Source of the DNA: Actinomycetota bacterium
Lineage (GTDB): Bacteria > Actinomycetota > Acidimicrobiia > Acidimicrobiales > Iamiaceae
Assembly (NCBI GenBank): GCA_019639075.1
Contig: JAHBSO010000005.1
Location: 1 to 64,000, forward strand
DNA length: 64,000 bases
Direction of reading: 5' to 3'
Shown: piece by piece, positions 27,589-34,808 of the stretch
How positions within the stretch are numbered: position 1 is the stretch's first letter
Layout of the letters: each line of letters begins with the position of its first letter
Made by a program: the position numbers and the translations under genes
Notes under the pieces: model-generated
The model's input: only the letters and a program-made list of their open reading frames with translations
What the model was told of the DNA's origin: nothing
Database searches by the model: none

Positions 27589-28038
27589 GTGCCCGTGTTG
27601 ATCGTCTCGGCGTGCCTGCTCGGCGTCGACTGCAACTACCGCGGCGGCGCCAGCCCCCGCTCCGCGGTCGCTGCTCTGGCCGATCGCTTCGACCTGCAGG
27701 CGGTGTGCCCGGAGGTCGACGGCGGGCTCCCGGTGCCCCGCCCGGCGGCCGAGCGCGGCGACGACGGGCGGGTGCGGACCGCCGCGGGCGACGACGTCAC
27801 GGCCGCCTACGAGGTCGGGGCCGAGGTGGCCGTCGAGCTGGCGCGGCGCACCGGTGCGGTGGGGGCGGTGCTGAAGGCGCGCTCGCCGTCGTGCGGCTGC
27901 CACCAGGTCTACGACGGCACGTTCTCCGGCACCCTCGTCGACGGGGAGGGCGTGGCGGCAGCCGCGCTGCGGCGGGCCGGCTACGAGGTCGTCGACGAGG
28001 AGGACGTGGCCGCCGGGCGGTTGCCGACGGGCGACTGA
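27589..28038 (+). CDS. DUF523 family protein
   Basis: 149 residues, DUF523 (YbbK-like). Typical features: N-terminal SACLLGVDCNYRGG, CPEVDGGLPVPRP, and LKARSPSCGCHQVYDG near residue 100, with several conserved cysteines that may bind metal or sulfur. Function unknown. GTG start at 27589. It precedes the first regulatory repeat of the SRRTFGR locus but shows no sign of belonging to it. Confidence 0.85.
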   Translation: MPVLIVSACLLGVDCNYRGGASPRSAVAALADRFDLQAVCPEVDGGLPVPRPAAERGDDGRVRTAAGDDVTAAYEVGAEVAVELARRTGAVGAVLKARSPSCGCHQVYDGTFSGTLVDGEGVAAAALRRAGYEVVDEEDVAAGRLPTGD

Positions 28039-28050
28039 TCGGGCGGCGAA

Positions 28051-28120
28051 GTGTCGGCGCCGACACGTTCGGCGTGTCGGCCCGTGGACGGACGCTCGCC
28101 GTAGATGGGCGGACGATGAC
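28051..28120 (+). promoter_or_regulatory. Regulatory segment A upstream of the repeat-peptide gene
   Basis: Starts with the perfect 16-base palindrome GTGTCGGCGCCGACAC (28051-28066), continues as a second inverted repeat CCGACACG-TTCGG-CGTGTCGG (28060-28080), and ends in GGCGGACGATGAC (28108-28120). Segment B at 28812-28881 has the same order and the same 57-base distance between first and last element, with about 51 of 70 bases identical. Probably an operator and promoter shared by the peptide and protease genes. Confidence 0.7.
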
Positions 28121-28170
28121 GGCGTGATCCAGTCGGGTCACACCGACCAACAGCCCGTCAGGAGCCCACC

Positions 28171-28404
28171 ATGCACATCGTCCCCGTCCTCCCCACCGAG
28201 ACCGACCCGGCCGCCGCCGAGACGGTCCCGTCCCACCGCACCGCCAGCCGCCGCACGTTCGGTCGCTGGTCCCCCAGCCGCCGCACGTTCGGTCGCTGGT
28301 CCCCGAGTCGGCGGACCTTCGGCCGCTACGGCGCCCCGAGCCGGCGCACGTTCGGCCGGCGGCTCCCGCCGAGCCGGCGCACGTTCGGCAGGTTCATCCC
28401 CTGA
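28171..28404 (+). CDS. Repeat peptide with five SRRTFGR units (candidate processed precursor)
   Basis: 77 residues. Residues 1-25 form an acidic, Pro/Thr-rich leader; then SRRTFGR occurs five times (starting at residues 26, 36, 46, 57 and 68), with short variable linkers WSP, WSP, YGAP, RLPP and FIP. Within the repeats every nucleotide difference is silent (seven variable sites, for example CGC/CGG/AGG for the last Arg), so the peptide is under selection. AGGAG lies seven bases before the ATG. Leader plus repeated core resembles multi-core peptide precursors; an Arg-rich nucleic-acid-binding peptide is the alternative. I do not recognise a family. Its stop overlaps the ACT gene end by 11 bases. 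The M50 protease at 28885 shares its upstream segment. Confidence 0.75.
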   Translation: MHIVPVLPTETDPAAAETVPSHRTASRRTFGRWSPSRRTFGRWSPSRRTFGRYGAPSRRTFGRRLPPSRRTFGRFIP

Positions 28405-28795
28405 CCCGTCGGGCGAGCCCCTCGATCGCGGCGACAGCGTCGTCGGCGCGGTCGAGGGGCACGAGCAGGTGGTCGTGGTGGAAGCCGGCCAGCACGTTGC
28501 AGGCGATGCCGCGATCGGCGAGCGCCGTCGACACGGCGGCGGTGAGCCCGACCGCCGCCAACGAGCTGTGCACGGCGAGCGTCAGCCACGCCGCCCGGAA
28601 GCCGATCGGCCACCCCCGCCGGTCGGCCTCGTCGACGGTCACCACGGCCGTCGTGCCCTCCGCCTCGGTGACGAGCGCCAGGACGCCGTCGCCCAGTTCG
28701 ACCGGCTCCGGCAGGGTCACGACGGTGACGGGGTCGGCGAGCCGCTCGACCCGGAGCGTGGCCAGCATGCGGCCGAGGTCGGTCTCACCGGTCAT
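28394..28795 (-). CDS. ACT-domain protein
   Basis: 133 residues with two ACT-like halves. The pattern AWLTLAVHSSLAAVGLTAAV followed by LADRGIACNVLAGFHHDHLLV is typical of small stand-alone ACT proteins (COG3602-like) that bind amino acids. ATG 28795. It is tail-to-tail with the repeat-peptide gene, overlapping 11 bases, and divergent from the M50 gene across regulatory segment B. Whether it belongs to the peptide system is unknown; location suggests it might. Confidence 0.8.
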   Translation of the reverse strand: MTGETDLGRMLATLRVERLADPVTVVTLPEPVELGDGVLALVTEAEGTTAVVTVDEADRRGWPIGFRAAWLTLAVHSSLAAVGLTAAVSTALADRGIACNVLAGFHHDHLLVPLDRADDAVAAIEGLARRVRG

Positions 28796-28811
28796 GGCCC
28801 GACCCTACGCA

Positions 28812-28881
28812 GTGTGCGCGCCGACACGTTCGGACCGTCGCCCGACGGACGGACGGCAGAGACCGGTCGGCGGACGATGAC
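28812..28881 (+). promoter_or_regulatory. Regulatory segment B between the ACT gene and the M50 protease gene
   Basis: Matches segment A: GTGTGCGCGCCGACAC (28812-28827, two mismatches to the palindrome), the shared CACGTTCGG (28825-28833), then GGCGGACGATGAC (28869-28881) ending three bases before the protease ATG. The second inverted repeat of segment A is decayed here. It could act on both divergent genes. Confidence 0.65.
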
Positions 28882-28884
28882 CAC

Positions 28885-30225
28885 ATGACCCGGAACCGCC
28901 CCAACACCGCCGCCGAGACCGTCACCGCCGAGCACTTCGCCCCCTGGGTCGAGTGGCGCCTCGAGCGCTGCCGGCGGGGCCGCAGCCTCGTCGTCGCCGT
29001 CAACACGATCACCGACGAGGTGGTCCAGGTCGATCCGGCCGAGGTCGTCGCCGGGACCCCGGAGCTGCACGACGGCGCATTCCTCGCCGGCGATGCCCGG
29101 CCGGCGGTGCCGTCCTCGATCCGGCGGCCGGGCGACGGCGTCGTCTGGTGGGGGGCCGACCGGTTCGCCCGACGGATCCACGACGGGCGCCTCGCCCCGC
29201 TGTTCGGCCGGTCCGGGTTCGTCGGGCAGGTCGTGCTGGCGGTCGTCGGACTGGTCGGCCTGCTCGGGCTGATCGGACGCGAGCCGGTCCAGTGGCGGGC
29301 GACGCCGTGGGAGGTGCCGGTCATCGTCGTCCTGGGCCTCGTCGCGATGGTCGTGCACGAGTCCGGTCACGCGCTGCTGACGGTCCGCCACGGTCGTCGG
29401 GTCCGGGCCGCCGGGATGGTCCTGCACCTCGGGTCGCCGACGTTCTACGTCGACTCCACCGACGCCGTGCTCCTCGACCGGCGCCAGCGCATGCTCCAGG
29501 CGGCCGCCGGCCCCTGGGCCGAATGGCTCGTCACCTCGATCGTGGTCCTGGTCGCGCTGGTCCTGCCCGCCGGTGGCGCGCCGGCCCAGGTGCTCCAACG
29601 GTTCGCCGTGGTCAACACCATCGGCATCCTCACCAACCTGCTGCCGTTCGTGCGGCTCGACGGGTCCCTCCTCCTCGGCGATCTCGTCCGGGAGCCGGAT
29701 CTCGCGCAGCGGACCCGGGCGGTCCTGCGGCGGGGTGGTGCCGACCTGCGTCGGGATCCTGCGCTCGTGGCGTACGCCGTGGCCGACTCGGCGGTGGCTG
29801 CGGTGCTCCTGGCCTCGTCGTTCTGGTTCTGGTGGCTGCTCTTCGGGGACCTGGTCCTGCTGCTCTGGCACGCCGGACCGGTCGGGATCGCCGGGTTGGC
29901 CGTCGCCGCCGCCCTGGCCACCGGGCGGCTCCACCGGGTGCCGGCGTTCGCCCCGACGGTCCGCCGGTGCCGCTTCCGGATGGAGCGGGGGTGGCGGGTC
30001 CGGGCCACGTTGGCCTTCCGCTCGCTCCCGGAGCTCGCGGGCTGCGACGAGGCGGCCCTCGGCGTGGTCGCCGGCCGCCTCCGCCGGGTCCGCCCCGGCG
30101 AGCGGCTCCCGGAGGCGGGCCACGTGTTCCACCGCCGTTCCGGCCTCGGGGCCGTGCCGGCGGGGGAGCGGTCGGACCGACGCCTCGTCTTCCTGCCGGC
30201 ATCGGTCGTCGCGCAGGCGGCCTGA
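28885..30225 (+). CDS. Membrane M50-family metalloprotease
   Basis: 446 residues. The zinc motif HESGH is at 158-162 in a membrane helix, and the second M50 motif NLLPFVRLDG is at 251-260, so the active site looks complete. Hydrophobic segments surround it (about 112-132, 142-160, 215-232, 275-330). The soluble N-terminal about 100 residues and the NLLPFVRLDGSLLLGDLV style resemble the peptide-type M50 proteases found with modified peptides (YydH-like). ATG at 28885, directly behind regulatory segment B. It is the natural partner for the SRRTFGR peptide; that link is inference. Confidence 0.82.
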   Translation: MTRNRPNTAAETVTAEHFAPWVEWRLERCRRGRSLVVAVNTITDEVVQVDPAEVVAGTPELHDGAFLAGDARPAVPSSIRRPGDGVVWWGADRFARRIHDGRLAPLFGRSGFVGQVVLAVVGLVGLLGLIGREPVQWRATPWEVPVIVVLGLVAMVVHESGHALLTVRHGRRVRAAGMVLHLGSPTFYVDSTDAVLLDRRQRMLQAAAGPWAEWLVTSIVVLVALVLPAGGAPAQVLQRFAVVNTIGILTNLLPFVRLDGSLLLGDLVREPDLAQRTRAVLRRGGADLRRDPALVAYAVADSAVAAVLLASSFWFWWLLFGDLVLLLWHAGPVGIAGLAVAAALATGRLHRVPAFAPTVRRCRFRMERGWRVRATLAFRSLPELAGCDEAALGVVAGRLRRVRPGERLPEAGHVFHRRSGLGAVPAGERSDRRLVFLPASVVAQAA

Positions 30226-30234
30226 TCCGATCGC

Positions 30235-31005
30235 TCAGCCGGCGGTGCCCGGGCGGGGGATGTCGATGTCGAGGCGGTCGGCCTCGGAGCGGATGAACGC
30301 GTCGGCCCGGTCCTGCAGGGCGTGGCGCAGGGCCATCACCACCACGCCCTCGGCGAGGGGACCGAGCTGCTCGAGCGCGTCGACCACGGTGCCGATCCGG
30401 TCCTGCGGGAGGCCGTCGGCGACGAAGGGCTCCCACAGGTGGGTGCGGAACAGGTCGGTGAACCGGCCGGCGATGCGGTCGGCGTCGTCGCGCAGCACGG
30501 CGTACTGGTCGAGGATGGCCTCGGTGGGGATGCCGAGCGCGGCGAGCGCGCTGCCGATCTCGAGGAACGAGGGGTTGTGGAGGACCACACCCGACCCGTC
30601 GCCCGCCACCTCGACGAGACCGAGCTCGACGACCCGCCGGACGACGTCGGGGGTGATCTCCACCCCGGGCAGATGCTCGGCCAGCTCGGCGAAGGTCATC
30701 TCCCGCGGCGCCTCCGAGGTCCAGGTCGGCGGTCGGTCGCCGAGGCCGAGCACCGCGCCGAGGCTGTCGCCCTTCTCCATCCCGTCGACCAGCTCCTTGA
30801 TGCCGGCGAGGGAGAAGCCCCGGCCCTGGAGCTGGGCGATCAGGCGGAGCCGGCCGACGTGGTCGTCGTCGTAGTAGCCGACCCGCCCCCGCTTGGTCGG
30901 TGGGGCCAGCAGGCCGCGGTGCTGGTACATGCGCACCGTGGACACGGGGATCGCGGCCGTTCGGGCCAGGTCGTCGATCGTCATCTCACCGGGACGGTCC
31001 GTCAT
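30235..31005 (-). CDS. MerR-family transcriptional regulator
   Basis: 256 residues. The N-terminal MerR HTH (about 8-75) reads MTIDDLARTAAIPVSTVRMY followed by the YYDDDHVGRLRLIAQLQGRGFSL wing and helix. The long C-terminal region (about 85-256) is a helical effector domain, not the cysteine-type metal sensor. ATG 31005 has GGAG seven bases upstream. It is divergent from the 31066-34765 operon and should bind the palindrome between them. Confidence 0.88.
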   Translation of the reverse strand: MTDRPGEMTIDDLARTAAIPVSTVRMYQHRGLLAPPTKRGRVGYYDDDHVGRLRLIAQLQGRGFSLAGIKELVDGMEKGDSLGAVLGLGDRPPTWTSEAPREMTFAELAEHLPGVEITPDVVRRVVELGLVEVAGDGSGVVLHNPSFLEIGSALAALGIPTEAILDQYAVLRDDADRIAGRFTDLFRTHLWEPFVADGLPQDRIGTVVDALEQLGPLAEGVVVMALRHALQDRADAFIRSEADRLDIDIPRPGTAG

Positions 31006-31029
31006 CGTACGACTCCATGAACGTTCATC

Positions 31030-31057
31030 TTGCTAATGAATACTAGCATAGTATACG
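31030..31057 (+). promoter_or_regulatory. MerR-type promoter with operator palindrome
   Basis: A markedly AT-rich patch. TTGCTA (31030-31035) and TATACG (31052-31057) form a -35/-10 pair 16 bases apart, and the perfect inverted repeat ATACTA-GCA-TAGTAT (31040-31054) lies between them, as MerR regulators require. The ATG at 31066 is only nine bases beyond the -10 box, so the transcript may have almost no leader. Confidence 0.65.
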
Positions 31058-31065
31058 GTCTCGAT

Positions 31066-32013
31066 ATGATGCGGAACCTGACCACGGCCCAGAAGCAGAT
31101 GATCGGCTTCATCCTGGTGCTGGCGGTGGTCAACGTCGCGTACCGCCTGGTCTACGCGACCGGGATCCAGCAGACCGCGGCGCTGTACGTCGGCATCCCG
31201 ACGCTCCTCGCCGTCGGCCTGGTCCTCACGCCGCGGAGCAACAGCGCCACGGGCATGCTCCTCAAGGGATCGATGCTCGCCATGGCCATCGCGTGCGTGG
31301 TGCTGCCCGAGGGGCTGCTCTGCCTGCTCTTCGCGCTGCCGCTCGTCGCGCTGATCGCGGTGATCGTCGGCGGCCCGATCGACTGGGCCCGAAAGCGCCG
31401 CGACCGCGAGGGCCCCACGCTCATGGCCGTCACATTGCCCCTGCTCGTGCTCAGCCTCGAAGGGGTCGTCGGCACCCCCTTCGACCCCGCCGACCACGCG
31501 ACCGCCAGCGTCGTCGTCGAGGCGACGCCCGCCGAGGTGGCCGACGCGCTGGCGACGACCCCCACCTTCGACGCCGAGCTCCCGATGTTCCTGACGCTCG
31601 GGTTCAACCGGCCGGTCGGGGCCACGGGCGCAGGGATCGAGGTGGGCGATCGCCGGTCCATCCACTTCTCGGGCGGCAGCCACGACGACCACCCGCTCCG
31701 GCTGCTCGGGCTGGTCGACGGCGGGGGCCACGACCACCACTCGCAGATGGACCTCACGGTCGTCGAGTCGGCGCCCGGTCGGGTGGTCTTCCGGATCGAC
31801 GACGACACGACCATGACGTCGCGTTGGGCCGACCTCCGGCGTGCGGTGGTCACCTGGCGTGCGGTGGGCGACGGCACCACGCGGGTGTCGTGGACCCTCG
31901 AGTACGACCGACTCCTGTTCCCGACGGCGTACTTCGCGCCGCTGCAGCGCTACGGGATGGGCCAGTCGGCCGAATACCTGCTCGACGCCGTCGTCGTGGA
32001 TCGGGTCGCATGA
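31066..32013 (+). CDS. Membrane protein with C-terminal SRPBCC-like domain
   Basis: About 315 residues. Four N-terminal hydrophobic segments (about 10-115), then a soluble domain (about 145-315) with the strand pattern ATASVVVEATPAEVADALA to VSWTLEYDRLLFPTAYFAPL, typical of START/polyketide-cyclase-like (SRPBCC) folds that bind hydrophobic ligands. The stretch GGSHDDHPLRLLG and GGGHDHHSQMDL is unusually His/Asp-rich. Its stop overlaps the next gene (ATGA). First gene of the MerR-controlled operon. Confidence 0.75.
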   Translation: MMRNLTTAQKQMIGFILVLAVVNVAYRLVYATGIQQTAALYVGIPTLLAVGLVLTPRSNSATGMLLKGSMLAMAIACVVLPEGLLCLLFALPLVALIAVIVGGPIDWARKRRDREGPTLMAVTLPLLVLSLEGVVGTPFDPADHATASVVVEATPAEVADALATTPTFDAELPMFLTLGFNRPVGATGAGIEVGDRRSIHFSGGSHDDHPLRLLGLVDGGGHDHHSQMDLTVVESAPGRVVFRIDDDTTMTSRWADLRRAVVTWRAVGDGTTRVSWTLEYDRLLFPTAYFAPLQRYGMGQSAEYLLDAVVVDRVA

Positions 32014-33317
32014 GGTCGCTGGAACCGACCGAGGCGTTGGTGCGGGCGGCGTCGCTCTACCTGCCGATCGGGGTCGCCCTGGCGCTCGTCGTGCGCCGCC
32101 GGCCCGATCGTCGCCGGGTGGCCGGTGCGCTGCTCGCGACGGTGTGGAACGTCGTGATGCTGCTCGCGGTGAACCTCGTCGCCGTGCGGGCCGGGTGGTG
32201 GACCTTCAACGCCGACGTCGCCGTGGTCGCCGGCGTGCCCGCGGATCTCTGGCTCGGCTGGGCGCTGCTCTGGGGAGCGGTCCCGATGCTCGCCGGCACG
32301 GGACGGACGATCCCGCTCGCCGCCGCATCGGTCGCGCTCGTCGCGGCCGACGTCGTCCTGATGCCGTTGGCCGAGCCGGTGGTGGTCCTCGGCCGCTGGT
32401 GGCTCGTCGGGGAGGTCGTCGCGGTCGTCACCTGCCTCGGGCCCGGGCTGCTGCTCGGTCGGTGGACCGAGCGCGACGAGCAGCTCGACGGGCGGGTCGC
32501 GCTCCAGGTGGTCGGCTTCGCCGGCCTCGTCTTCTTCGTGCTGCCGACGCTGGTGTTCACCGCGGCCCCCGACGCGGCAGGGGGCTGGGACGTCCTCCTC
32601 GCCCGCCCGCGCTGGCACCTCGTGCTCGCCGGCGTCGTGCTGGCACCGGCGGGCGCCATCGCGATCCAGGCGGTGCGCGAGTTCGGCCTCCACGGGGGGA
32701 CCCCGCTCCCGCTCGACCCGCCGCGTTCGCTCGTGACGACCGGCCCCTACGCGTACGTGGCCAACCCGATGCAGGCGGGTGCGACCGTGCTGCTCGCCGG
32801 TTGGGGCGTCCTGCTCGGCGCCCCGTCGGTCGTGGCCGCCGCGGCGATGGGCGTGGTCTTCTCGGCGGGCATCGCGGCGTGGAACGAGGACGGCGAGCTG
32901 CGCCGGCGCTTCGGTGACGACTGGCTCGACCACCGCCGGCAGGTCCGTCCGTGGCTCCCTCGTCCGCGCCCGCGGGCCACGGGGGTCGCGGTCCTGTACG
33001 TCGCCGGCACCTGCGACCCGTGCAGCCAGGTCGGTCGCTTCTTCGTCCGTCGGCGCCCGGTCGGCCTCGACATCGTCCCGGCCGAGCGTTCGGCGGTGCC
33101 GCTCCGTCGGATCACCTACGTGCGCGATGGTCGGACGTCGTCGGGCATCGCGGCGATCGGCCGAGGGCTGGAGCACCTGCACCTCGGTTGGGCGGTCGTC
33201 GGCTGGATCGGTCGGCTCCCCGGGGTCCGCCCGCTGCTGCAGCTGATCACCGATGCCGTGGGCGGTGGCCCGAGGGCCGTGCCACAGTGCGGGGGCGTCG
33301 GACCGAGGGGAACGTGA
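32010..33317 (+). CDS. Isoprenylcysteine/phospholipid methyltransferase-like membrane protein fused to a DCC-like domain
   Basis: About 435 residues. Many membrane helices (about 10-310), with GPYAYVANPMQAGATVLLAG (about 249-268), the SAM-binding pattern of ICMT/PEMT-type membrane methyltransferases. A C-terminal soluble part starts at about residue 328 (VLYVAGTCDPCSQVGRFF) and resembles a DCC/DUF393 thiol-disulfide domain with a CxxC pair. ATG overlaps the previous stop (ATGA). Substrate unknown; a lipid or small molecule is likely. Confidence 0.72.
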   Translation: MRSLEPTEALVRAASLYLPIGVALALVVRRRPDRRRVAGALLATVWNVVMLLAVNLVAVRAGWWTFNADVAVVAGVPADLWLGWALLWGAVPMLAGTGRTIPLAAASVALVAADVVLMPLAEPVVVLGRWWLVGEVVAVVTCLGPGLLLGRWTERDEQLDGRVALQVVGFAGLVFFVLPTLVFTAAPDAAGGWDVLLARPRWHLVLAGVVLAPAGAIAIQAVREFGLHGGTPLPLDPPRSLVTTGPYAYVANPMQAGATVLLAGWGVLLGAPSVVAAAAMGVVFSAGIAAWNEDGELRRRFGDDWLDHRRQVRPWLPRPRPRATGVAVLYVAGTCDPCSQVGRFFVRRRPVGLDIVPAERSAVPLRRITYVRDGRTSSGIAAIGRGLEHLHLGWAVVGWIGRLPGVRPLLQLITDAVGGGPRAVPQCGGVGPRGT

Positions 33318-34765
33318 TGCGGCTGCTCTACCTGGACATCGACACGCTGCGGGCCGACCACCTCGGCTGCTACGGGTACCACCGGGACACGACGCCGAAC
33401 ATCGACGCCGTGGCGGCAGGGGGTGTCCGGTTCACGAACGTGTACGCCTCGGACGTGCCCTGCCTGCCGAGCCGCACGGCGCTGGCCACGGGGGCGTTCG
33501 GGATCCGCAACGGGGTCGTCAACCACGGAGGTGCCGCCGCCGACCTGCGCTCGCTGGGGTCGAAGCGCTGGTTCGTCGACTGGTGGCGGTTCAACTCGTG
33601 GGCGAGCTGCTTCTACCACGCGGGGTGGCACACGGCGTCGCTGTCGAGCTTCCCGTTCCGGCACTCGGCGACGTGGTGGAACGCCGGGTTCATGGAAGCG
33701 GCCAACCTGATGCGGGGGATGGGGACCGAGCGGGCCGACCAGGTGCTGCCCGGCGCGCTCGACTGGCTCGACCGTCGGGGCCGGGCCGACGAGTGGTTCC
33801 TGCACGTGCACCTCTGGGACCCGCACACCCCGTACAACACGCCGCCCGAGTACGGGAACCCGTTCGCGTCGGACCCGCCACCGGCGTGGCACACCGACGC
33901 GGTGCGGGAGCGCAACTGGGAGCTGTCGGGGCCGCACTCGGCCCAGGAGCCCTGGGGCTTCACGCCCGACGAGTGGGGCGACCCGCCGCCCCGCCAACCG
34001 TGGCAGGCCGCGTCGATGGACGACGTGAAGGGCATCTTCGACGGCTACGACGTCGGAGTCCGCTACGCCGACGACGCGCTCGGCACGCTGCTGAACAAGC
34101 TCGACGACCTCGGGGTGCTCGACGAGACGGCGGTCATGGTGAGCAGCGACCACGGCGAGGCGTTCGGCGAGCTCGGCGTCTACGCCGACCACCAGGCTGC
34201 CGACGAGGCCACCTGCCACGTGCCCGCGGTGCTGCGCTGGCCGGGCGTCGAGCCGCAGGTGCACACCGGTCTGCACTACCAGATGGATCTGGCGGCGACG
34301 ACGCTCGACCTGGCCGGCATCGACGTCCCGAGGGCTTGGGACGGCGTCCCGATCCGCCTCGGTGGGTCCGGACGTGACGAGCTCGTGCTCAGCCAGGGGG
34401 CGTGGTCGTGCCAGCGCGGCGTGCGCTTCGGCGACCACCTGTACCTGCGCACGTGGCACGACGGCTACCACGCCCACTGGGCCGACGAGATGCTGTTCGA
34501 CGTGGTGGCCGATCCTCACGAGACCCGCGACCTGGCGGCCGACGACCCGGCCACCCTCGGAGCGGGCGCGTCCCGGCTGGCCACGTGGACGGCCGAGCAG
34601 TTGGAGCGGACCGGGCTCGGGGACCCGCTCGACGTCGTGCGAGAGGAGGGCGGCCCGTTCCACGTCCGCCACCACCTGCGGCCCTACCTCGACCGCTTGC
34701 GTTCGACCGGCCGGGCGCGGTGGGCCGACGTGCTCGCCGACCGCCACCCCGCCGAGCTGGTCTAG
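33317..34765 (+). CDS. Sulfatase (alkaline-phosphatase superfamily)
   Basis: 482 residues. The N-terminal metal site DIDTLRADHLGCYGYHR is followed by the formylglycine motif CLPSRTALATG (about residue 50), so the cysteine can be converted for sulfate-ester hydrolysis. Later metal and substrate residues lie in HLWDPHTPY and SSDHGEAFGE. No signal peptide, so it is probably cytoplasmic. The ATG overlaps the preceding stop by one base (TGATG). Last gene of the MerR operon; substrate not predictable. Confidence 0.9.
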   Translation: MRLLYLDIDTLRADHLGCYGYHRDTTPNIDAVAAGGVRFTNVYASDVPCLPSRTALATGAFGIRNGVVNHGGAAADLRSLGSKRWFVDWWRFNSWASCFYHAGWHTASLSSFPFRHSATWWNAGFMEAANLMRGMGTERADQVLPGALDWLDRRGRADEWFLHVHLWDPHTPYNTPPEYGNPFASDPPPAWHTDAVRERNWELSGPHSAQEPWGFTPDEWGDPPPRQPWQAASMDDVKGIFDGYDVGVRYADDALGTLLNKLDDLGVLDETAVMVSSDHGEAFGELGVYADHQAADEATCHVPAVLRWPGVEPQVHTGLHYQMDLAATTLDLAGIDVPRAWDGVPIRLGGSGRDELVLSQGAWSCQRGVRFGDHLYLRTWHDGYHAHWADEMLFDVVADPHETRDLAADDPATLGAGASRLATWTAEQLERTGLGDPLDVVREEGGPFHVRHHLRPYLDRLRSTGRARWADVLADRHPAELV

Positions 34766-34808
34766 TTCCCGGCGACCGCGACTTCGTTGCCGAGCGAGGT
34801 TGATGCTC

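Noticed and set aside
28246-28392. The SRRTFGR DNA repeats as a CRISPR-like or iteron array
   Set aside because: Units of 30-33 bases follow each other with no unique spacers, and differences between units are silent at the protein level, which a DNA-only array would not need.
28124-28888. A 254-codon plus-strand frame overlapping the SRRTFGR peptide
   Set aside because: It reads the peptide repeats in another frame and runs antisense through the ACT gene. The silent-only changes support the SRRTFGR frame instead.
34766-34808. A disrupted gene at the IS110 insertion
   Set aside because: The sulfatase ends before the element with its own stop codon, and no homologous fragment was recognised on the other side.
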